Assembly (NCBI GenBank): GCA_902812455.1
Contig: CADDZH010000012.1
Span: forward strand, 1-64,000
Reading direction: 5' to 3'
Length of the DNA stretch: 64,000 nucleotides
DNA from: Chloroflexota bacterium
GTDB lineage: Bacteria > Chloroflexota > Ktedonobacteria > Ktedonobacterales > Ktedonobacteraceae
Below are positions 57,899 through 64,000 of this stretch, in pieces (the first letter of the stretch is position 1; each line of letters opens with the position of its first letter). The notes below the pieces were generated by a model. It was given only the letters and a program-made list of their open reading frames with translations, did not search any database and was not told the DNA's origin. The translations under genes and the position numbers were made by a program.

Positions 57899-58256
57899 TG
57901 CTTCACGAATTCCTTTCCCACAGATAGGAGCGCATTGGTTTCAATTTTGAGCCGCTAAATGGTGCATTCGTTACATCGTAGGGGCCGATTTATCGCGCCC
58001 ACCGCCGATTTATCGGCTTTCGTCAATATCAACGTATTTTTCCCAATGCACCACTAGAGCTACTCTCCAGGCACATAAAGAGGCCTGAGAGAGCACATCA
58101 TCAGAATGAACAAACATGCTGTAAACACCCTCCCACATATCCCCGCCAACACACATGGGCAGCGCATATGCTTATAAACAGCATACCCCAAGCATAGTGT
58201 ATACCAAAACGAATTAGATAAATATAAAGAAAACCGGCAGAGTTATTAAAATTGTA
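57899..58256. other. Intergenic region: operon leader plus family A repeat
   Basis: 358 bases between the chemosensory operon start and the stop of the response regulator. Holds the family A repeat at 57960-58053; AT-rich beyond it (58180-58256) with no clear terminator. The promoter of the chemosensory operon must be here but is not obvious. Confidence 0.6.
57960..58053. repeat. MITE-like repeat family A, copy 2 (full length)
   Basis: 94 bases with TGGTGCATTCG at one end and AATGCACCA at the other. Aligns with the reverse complement of 1804-1898 along the whole length with about 15 differences. Lies about 60 bases upstream of the DUF4388 start. Confidence 0.85.
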
Positions 58257-58994
58257 TTAAATATGCTGCACCTCAACGTTGCCCCGGAAGACATAGCCTA
58301 TCCCTGGCTCAGTCACGATATAACGCGGTCGCGATGGCTCCTCCTCTACTTTGCGCCGCAACTGCCGCACGTAGACGCGCAAATAATCAGCTTCTTCGCC
58401 ATATTCAGGACCCCAGACCGCCTGTAATAATGAACGATGTGTCAGGACCCTGCCTGCATAAAGCATCAACTGCCTGAGCAATTCAAACTCCGTCGGTGTC
58501 AGCCGCACCTCCCGGCCTCCGGCACGCACCTGGCGACCTGCCACATTCATGGAGAGATAGCCATCCTCGCTCTGCAAAATCTGCGCAGGCAGTAGGGCAT
58601 CCGTAGCAGCCTCCCCAAGACTGGCGCGCCTGAGGCAAGCGCGCACACGCGCCTGCAGCTCATCATTGCTAAATGGCTTTGTTAAGTAATCATCCGCACC
58701 CAGGTCTAATGCTTCGACCTTCTGTTTCTCCTCCGTCACGGCTGACAGGACGATGATCGGCGTTTGCGTCATCAGCCGTACCTGTTTACAGACTTCCAGC
58801 CCGTTGAGCCTGCCAGGAAGGCAAAGATCAAGCAAAATGAGATCGGGCTGGTACTGTTGAACCATCTCTACGGCCTGCTCTCCATCCTCTGCCACCAGCA
58901 CATCGTAGCCGCCCATCGAGAGATTGCGGCGTAAGATGCGTTGAATAGGAGGCTCATCATCAACAACGAGAATACATTTAGCACTTGGCTTCAT
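58257..58994 (-). CDS. OmpR/KdpE-type response regulator
   Basis: 245 residues. Receiver (VVDDEPPIQRILRRN, phospho-Asp in LLDLCLPGRLNG, VLSAVTEE, TKPFSNDEL) and winged-helix DNA-binding domain (EVRLTPTEFELLRQLMLYAGRVLTHRSLLQAVWG, DYLRVYVRQLRRKVE). The loop after the Asp has one more residue than usual (PGRLNG). ATGA overlap with the kinase gene upstream, so the pair is co-translated. Similar to KdpE but no kdp genes are near. Confidence 0.93.
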   Translation of the reverse strand: MKPSAKCILVVDDEPPIQRILRRNLSMGGYDVLVAEDGEQAVEMVQQYQPDLILLDLCLPGRLNGLEVCKQVRLMTQTPIIVLSAVTEEKQKVEALDLGADDYLTKPFSNDELQARVRACLRRASLGEAATDALLPAQILQSEDGYLSMNVAGRQVRAGGREVRLTPTEFELLRQLMLYAGRVLTHRSLLQAVWGPEYGEEADYLRVYVRQLRRKVEEEPSRPRYIVTEPGIGYVFRGNVEVQHI

Positions 58995-61624
58995 GACGAC
59001 TCCTCCGTCGTTTGCCCAGGAAAGGGAGTTTCTACCGGCGAAGGGTAGCTGGTAGCGGAATCCATTCCCGGCAAGGAAGATTGCCCACTACTCGCACTCG
59101 CATGAACAGGTAACATCAACGTGAAACAGTTCCCTGAGCCATCAAGCCCCTCTTCAAAGCTGCCTTGATGGGCCTCAATAATACCACGGCAGATGGCAAG
59201 GCCCAGACCCAGGCCGTAGACATTCGTCCCGTAAAACGTCTTGAAGATACGGCCCTGTTCCTGCCCACCTGCCGGTTCGCCATTGCCCCCCCAGCTCACT
59301 TTGATGCGCAAATAGCCAGGTGAGGCCTCTGCATCCTTTTCAGGAAACGCTTCTACAGCGATCTCTATGGTTGCACCAGCAGAGCTATGATGAACAGCGT
59401 TTTCTAGCAAGATGTAAAAGACGCGCTCGATTTGCACATGATCAACATAGATAAGAGGCAAATCAGGCTGGATAGAGGTGCGCACATGGCGGCCTGCTAA
59501 CACCTGTTCCAGTCGAGTTAAGGCTCCATCCAGAATTTCAAGGATATCACACCAGGCTTTATCTAATTCGAGCGCACCCAGTTGAATGCGCGACATCTCA
59601 ACAAGAGCATTGATAAGGGTGGTCAGGTGATCGGTCTCGGCATTAATTTCTTCAAGCAGTTCGCGCCTCACCTCTTCATCCCAGTCGATGCCAGGCTGCA
59701 GCAGACCCGTCACAGCAGCTTTAATGGTTGTCAATGGCGTGCGCAGATCATGGGAAACAGAAGAGAGAAGCCTGGCTTTGTTTTTCTCATCGCGCACTTG
59801 CTCCGTGACATCGTATATCTGCAAGACATTGGCCATGAGCATGCCCTGCTGGTTGAAGAGAGGATAGCGCGAGAACAGGTAGTGACGATCGGAAGGAGCG
59901 TCCTGCGACAGCAGCGGCGAGGATGAAGCAATCGCTCTATCCTCTTGCTTGCCCACAGGCTCCATAGCAAGCACGCAGCGCAGTTCGCGATGGTAGACAG
60001 TGCCATATTTGAAATCCTGCAGATATGCGCGAACCTCATGAGCATTCCGCACACGGGGAAGAACTTCTGAAAAAACTTCGTCGAGCCTGTTTCCTGCTGC
60101 GGCGCTGAGAGACATACCACAAAAGGCTTCGGCTGCGTGATTCATATAGAGGCAGAGGCCTTGCAGGTCCACAACAAATAACCCGTCCTTGGTATGCTCT
60201 GGCGATTGCCTGACCTGCGTCAACAAGCGGCTCAGCTCGCTTAAGACTTCAGCGCGAGCCAGCGCAGCTTCCGCCGTCTGCGTCAGAAACTCCACTTGTT
60301 CATCCTGCAAGGGTGAGGTATGACCATCGAGATGCTCCCCACCTGAGAAATCCTGGTCAGCATACAAGACATCGTGCAAGTCGCGTTCGCTGCGCGTCAG
60401 CAAGTGTTCACTGATGAAATAAAGGAGACTGCGAAAACTCACACCAAAGGTCCGCTCAGCTTCCCGGCGCACACGAGCAAGCAATTCCCGCTCGTCACGC
60501 TCGTCGAGGTTCTGTTCGTAAGCCTGCTCGAGCTGCTCGATAGCTTTTTGGAAGCGGCTACGCTGGTGAGCAGACTCTATCAGCATCCCATTATGGATGG
60601 CAATAGTGGCCTGGCTGGCGAATAACGAGAGAATATCAGCCTTGAGGGGAGTAAACCCGCCTGGCTCTGGTGAACAGAGGATCAGGGCGCCATACACGGT
60701 AGCGCCTGCCATGAGCGGATAACTGAAAATTGAGCGGATGCCGAGTTCACTGGCAAATATGCTACTCACAGGGAAACGCTCATCGGCGCTGATGTCATTT
60801 GAGACGCAAGGCTGGTGATAGCGCAAAGTATGAGAAATAATTGCGCGATCGCTCAGGGCCTCTTTCCCTTCGACGATCCCCCGTAGCTTCTCAGTGTCTA
60901 AGCCGGATTGCGCAGCCAGGCGCATCTTGCCCTTACGCTGATCGTAAGTGACAATAGCGGACGAAACGTTAAGAGACCTGGCAATGCCCTCCACAATTTG
61001 AGTCAGGATAGAGGAAAGATCTACCTTCGAGGTCAAGGCGCTGGAAACATCTTTGAGCGCCTGCCTTTGCCGATCCTGGATCTCCGCGCTCCCACCAACC
61101 TGAGCTCCCTCGATAGCCGTCGCCAGCACACGCACCACAGCTTCAATAAGCCGCTGCAAGGTCTGATCATCATACGTATACAGGCGCTTACTGCCCAGCT
61201 CAAGAGCTCCCAATACCCGTTCTCCCACAACGAGCGGAGCAATCAAAGAAGAGCGCAGGTGATGACAACCGCTGAGCGCATCACCGCATCTTGCAGGAGG
61301 CCCATCTAATCCCTGCTGATAATTGGCGATGAGCGTGACGGGGTCGCGCAATAACTGCTCTAATTTCGAATCCCCAAGCGGATGCTGGTGATAGCGCGCA
61401 ACCCAGTTGCCGGCCTCGCGCTGGCACACTATTACCCGCACTGCTTCGCGGTCATGGCGCAATAATACGACCCCAAAGACATCAAAAGGTATGGCCGGCT
61501 CTAACTCGGCAGCAAGGCGAGTATAATCAGTTTTCGTTCCACGCACACTGGAAACAATGCGCGCAACACGCTCAACAATGGTAGATTCTTTTAAGGTCGG
61601 CGTTTGGGTTTTCGCCTCCATCAA
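58991..61624 (-). CDS. Soluble GAF-GAF-PAS sensor histidine kinase
   Basis: 877 residues, no membrane helix. GAF-like domains at about 35-190 and 205-370, a helical linker, PAS at about 490-600 (DGLFVVDLQGLCLYMNHAAEAFCG), HisKA with phospho-His625 in SVSHDLRTP, and HATPase ending GLGLGLAICRGIIEAHQG. It would sense an intracellular signal (redox, light or small ligand); no conserved cysteine pair for a tetrapyrrole is seen. Partner is the regulator whose start it overlaps. Confidence 0.9.
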   Translation of the reverse strand: MMEAKTQTPTLKESTIVERVARIVSSVRGTKTDYTRLAAELEPAIPFDVFGVVLLRHDREAVRVIVCQREAGNWVARYHQHPLGDSKLEQLLRDPVTLIANYQQGLDGPPARCGDALSGCHHLRSSLIAPLVVGERVLGALELGSKRLYTYDDQTLQRLIEAVVRVLATAIEGAQVGGSAEIQDRQRQALKDVSSALTSKVDLSSILTQIVEGIARSLNVSSAIVTYDQRKGKMRLAAQSGLDTEKLRGIVEGKEALSDRAIISHTLRYHQPCVSNDISADERFPVSSIFASELGIRSIFSYPLMAGATVYGALILCSPEPGGFTPLKADILSLFASQATIAIHNGMLIESAHQRSRFQKAIEQLEQAYEQNLDERDERELLARVRREAERTFGVSFRSLLYFISEHLLTRSERDLHDVLYADQDFSGGEHLDGHTSPLQDEQVEFLTQTAEAALARAEVLSELSRLLTQVRQSPEHTKDGLFVVDLQGLCLYMNHAAEAFCGMSLSAAAGNRLDEVFSEVLPRVRNAHEVRAYLQDFKYGTVYHRELRCVLAMEPVGKQEDRAIASSSPLLSQDAPSDRHYLFSRYPLFNQQGMLMANVLQIYDVTEQVRDEKNKARLLSSVSHDLRTPLTTIKAAVTGLLQPGIDWDEEVRRELLEEINAETDHLTTLINALVEMSRIQLGALELDKAWCDILEILDGALTRLEQVLAGRHVRTSIQPDLPLIYVDHVQIERVFYILLENAVHHSSAGATIEIAVEAFPEKDAEASPGYLRIKVSWGGNGEPAGGQEQGRIFKTFYGTNVYGLGLGLAICRGIIEAHQGSFEEGLDGSGNCFTLMLPVHASASSGQSSLPGMDSATSYPSPVETPFPGQTTEESS

Positions 61625-61954
61625 TTTCCTCTACGCCTCTCGTAGCGGCTGCAGAAATCGCCGAAATAGCACACAACACCCCAGCCACCCGGCAACGAAA
61701 AGCAGGCCTTTTCCGCCCTAGCCGCACTCTGTGCAAAATATGCCTGAACCTATCTGTCCTGTTTGATGAACTGCAACAGTATAGCACAGAACAGGATTAT
61801 TGGGTATCCATGCAAATACCTCGTGCATGATACTACACAGCCATATAGCATTGCACAAGATACATATCTACCGGCAACCAGTAGCCCAAAAGTACTTCAG
61901 GTTCCTCTTACCAAGAGGAGTATACCATATTCCTAACATCAAACTACCCAACCC
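61625..61954. other. Intergenic region, little visible
   Basis: 330 bases between the kinase start and the stop of the CrtC-like gene. A short hairpin TCCTCTT-ACC-AAGAGGA at 61903-61919 is the only structure I see; no ORF, no repeat of the families above. Confidence 0.5.
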
Positions 61955-63058
61955 CTATTTCCGCGCATAGCCCGTAAGTTCAACGTAGCCTTCGCCCTGG
62001 GCGGGTCGGCCAGCACTCTGCCCGTAGATAGTCACAGCTCCTTCCCAATAGCTGTTGCCTGTGGATTGGTATACAACCAGTTCTTGATCTTTTAATTCAG
62101 GAATCAGAGTTAATGTAGCCTGCAGCGATGGAGCATTAAGCTGGACACGCCAGCCGGAAGGGTAGTTAGCCCCCGTGACAGGACTCCTCCAGTGCCCAAG
62201 TATGGCTATATGAAGTGCACCGGCAGGCAGTACCTGGTCCATTGCCCTGGTATCGATATAGCTCACATAGGTTGAGATAGTTTTCCCGGAGGCATCGCGG
62301 ATAAGATAAAGCATCATTTCGCTGTCGTTGTCCAGTTGAATGCTAAACCAATCCCAGCCGCTCCCGGCAAGAGTAAGGAAGTTGCCCCACTGGTGATCCA
62401 TCCAGGCAAGTCCGCTTACTTGTACCGGCTGGTTGTGATCGAACAGGGTGCCACTTAAGGCCATGCGCGTGCGGGAGTAGTAGTAGGAGAATCCGGCCAG
62501 CCCATAGGTGATGAGTCCATTGCCATTATGGAGGATAGGTGGCTTAAGGCTACGCAAGGTAAGATGCAGGACGTAACCCGGCATTTCTGCCGAGAGGTGA
62601 TCCAGCCCATTCAATCCCTGCATCGTCCAGTCCCCGACTGCCAGGTTGAAGCCGCTGGTCGATGTGCCATTGGGAATGACAGCATCTGGTTCGGTGAGGC
62701 GGCGCTGGTCAAAATGGAATTCACCGCGCGTCACATCGCTGATCGCGAAGTGGGCCGCGTAGACAGGAGGCAGATCGCTGCGCAGCGCCTGGAAGAACAC
62801 AAGCTCAAAGCCGTAGTGATGCTGCGCACCCGAAGGAGTGACAGCAGTCATATGGCCGGTGTAGTACCACCACTCGGTCAGGTCGCGATGCGGAGCTTCA
62901 TCCTGTGGGAAGCGGATAGGAGGCAAAGGCGTTGCCTGCGGCGTGGCAGTGACCACAGGCAATTGAGCGCTGGTTGTGACAATACCGGGAAAAGCGCAGG
63001 AAGACAGGGCGACACACATACATAGAAGCAGAAAGAGAGCCAGCATTGCCCTTTTCAT
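61955..63058 (-). CDS. CrtC/AttH-like lipocalin-fold lipoprotein
   Basis: 367 residues. Lipoprotein signal with lipobox LSSC at residue 21, then a Pro/Thr linker. The conserved N-domain is DLTEWWYYTGHMTA, HHYGFELVFFQA, and the C-domain has SGLAWMDHQWGNFLTL and WDWFSIQLDN, the signature of the CrtC (carotenoid 1,2-hydratase)/AttH superfamily. In the outside location a carotenoid role is unproven. ATGA overlap with the MMPL transporter suggests a coupled job, for example lipid or carotenoid handling at the envelope. Confidence 0.85.
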   Translation of the reverse strand: MKRAMLALFLLLCMCVALSSCAFPGIVTTSAQLPVVTATPQATPLPPIRFPQDEAPHRDLTEWWYYTGHMTAVTPSGAQHHYGFELVFFQALRSDLPPVYAAHFAISDVTRGEFHFDQRRLTEPDAVIPNGTSTSGFNLAVGDWTMQGLNGLDHLSAEMPGYVLHLTLRSLKPPILHNGNGLITYGLAGFSYYYSRTRMALSGTLFDHNQPVQVSGLAWMDHQWGNFLTLAGSGWDWFSIQLDNDSEMMLYLIRDASGKTISTYVSYIDTRAMDQVLPAGALHIAILGHWRSPVTGANYPSGWRVQLNAPSLQATLTLIPELKDQELVVYQSTGNSYWEGAVTIYGQSAGRPAQGEGYVELTGYARK

Positions 63059-64000
63059 CGCTTGCCTCCAATGCCAGCATCACTTGTAACCTGCTCGGCC
63101 TCAGCCTGCTCCGCACCTATGCCCGGACGCAAGAAATCAGCCAGCGTGGGAGGATGGCGCTGCACCCCCACAACCGGCAGCCACCAGTTCAAGTTGCCGA
63201 GCAGGCGCATAGCGGAAGGCACCAGCAGGCCGCGTACCAGCGTCGCATCGACGATGACTGCCAGGGCCATGCCAAGTCCCAGCGCCTTGACGAGAATCAT
63301 ATCGGCGGTAGCAAAGCATAAACTGACAACCACAACAATCATAGCCGCGCTGGTGATAATGCCCCCGCTACGCTGCAAACCCAGCGCAACAGCGCGCGTA
63401 TTATCCCCTGTCTGCCAGAAGGCTTCCTGCACCCGCGACAGCAGGAACACCTCATAGTCCATCGACAGCCCAAAGAGCGAGCAAAACAGCAGGATCGGCC
63501 CCGATGCTTCGACATAGCCCAGCGGGGTGAAGCCCAGAAGCTGGTGCAAAAAACCATCCTGGAAGATGACCACCAGTGCGCCATAACAAGCCGTGATTGA
63601 AAGCGTGTTCATCACAATGGCTTTGAGCGGCAGCACGAGCGAGCGGAAGAGCAGCAAGAGCAGCACATAGGTGGTCATAGCCACCATCAATATGGCTATA
63701 GGAAATTCAGTGTAGAGCGCATTCACGTAATCGAGATCGCCAGCCGAGGCTCCATCGACCAGAACGGTCATACCGCCGCCAGGGTTGGTATTGCGAATGG
63801 TCTCCACCAACTGCAAGGAACGTGCATCGAGCATGTCATACTTGCTGATGACCTGAATCATGGTTGTGTTGCCTGCCACAGACGATTTCAGCAGGGCCGA
63901 TAAATAGGGGTCACTTATAAGTTGCGGGTGCGTATAGAGTAGCTCGTACTGTGCCAGGGTAAAGCGAGGATCGACGCTGACAATGCTGTCTACTCGCGCC
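63055..64000 (-). CDS. MMPL-family RND transporter, C-terminal part (cut by window end)
   Basis: At least 315 residues; the frame stays open to the window edge. C-terminal half of an MMPL/RND transporter: four or five membrane helices with FPIAILMVAMTTYVLLLLLFRSLVLPLKAI, GPILLFCSLFGLSMDYEVFLLSRVQE (the Asp-Tyr pair of MmpL proton relays) and ALGLGMALAVIVDATLVRGLLVPSAMRLLG. MMPL proteins export lipids or hydrophobic compounds. It shares an ATGA overlap with the CrtC-like lipoprotein gene. Confidence 0.92.
   Translation of the reverse strand, partial: ARVDSIVSVDPRFTLAQYELLYTHPQLISDPYLSALLKSSVAGNTTMIQVISKYDMLDARSLQLVETIRNTNPGGGMTVLVDGASAGDLDYVNALYTEFPIAILMVAMTTYVLLLLLFRSLVLPLKAIVMNTLSITACYGALVVIFQDGFLHQLLGFTPLGYVEASGPILLFCSLFGLSMDYEVFLLSRVQEAFWQTGDNTRAVALGLQRSGGIITSAAMIVVVVSLCFATADMILVKALGLGMALAVIVDATLVRGLLVPSAMRLLGNLNWWLPVVGVQRHPPTLADFLRPGIGAEQAEAEQVTSDAGIGGKR

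Overview
The window reads as chromosome of a Ktedonobacteria-like member of the Chloroflexota: moderate GC, menaquinone-type quinone genes, single-membrane style lipoproteins, several low-complexity proteins, and many short palindromic repeats between (and sometimes inside) genes. The lineage call is an inference from gene content and protein style; there is no rRNA or tRNA gene to anchor it. I see no CRISPR array, no tRNA/rRNA gene and no prophage. One complete IS200/IS605-type element (tnpA+tnpB) is present.

1-12 kb holds metabolism and housekeeping: threonine catabolism (tdh partial, kbl), a HAD phosphatase, small proteins, a membrane-anchored zinc-ribbon pseudokinase, a menaquinone pair (ubiE/menG plus polyprenyl diphosphate synthase), an Arg/Gly-rich disordered protein, and a polyamine cluster (deoxyhypusine synthase-like, SpeD-like pyruvoyl decarboxylase, agmatinase). 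12-24.5 kb holds a secreted beta-helix protein, the IS element, a DinB/DfsB-type protein, uvrB, a DUF4126 membrane protein with a secreted S53 peptidase, a CGNR regulator divergent from an MFS exporter, and class I aldolase. 24.5-32.5 kb holds an S9 peptidase, an orphan DUF433 gene, a GPH-type symporter, a RelE-like toxin-antitoxin pair, thioredoxin reductase and an ABC-F ATPase.

32.4-37.2 kb (minus strand) is a signalling block: caspase-like protease with TPR and membrane segments, then an ECF sigma factor, then a HEAT-TM-PQQ propeller protein placed where an anti-sigma factor normally sits. 37.2-39.8 kb has coaE, a 38-bp perfect palindrome, a small Cys/His protein and a GH1 glycosidase. 39.8-45 kb is an unusual complex I-like operon: NuoB, a fused half-NuoI/half-NuoE, a divergent NuoF, and a NuoG-N/GltD/ferredoxin fusion whose C-terminus looks like the missing half of NuoI. 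45-47.6 kb has a decayed HepT/MntA remnant, leuB and a COG4705 membrane protein.

47.6-58 kb (minus strand) is one chemosensory operon ordered DUF4388, receiver, receiver, CheW, MCP, hybrid CheA: the gene order of cyanobacterial Pix/Pil-Chp systems, with no flagellar genes. 58.2-61.6 kb is a soluble GAF-GAF-PAS histidine kinase with an OmpR-type regulator. The window ends with a CrtC/AttH-like lipoprotein overlapping an MMPL transporter cut by the window edge.

A recurring theme is MITE/REP-like repeats. At least two families have terminal inverted repeats, and repeats supply codons or stop codons to several genes (HAD phosphatase, GPH symporter, MCP tail, leuB stop).
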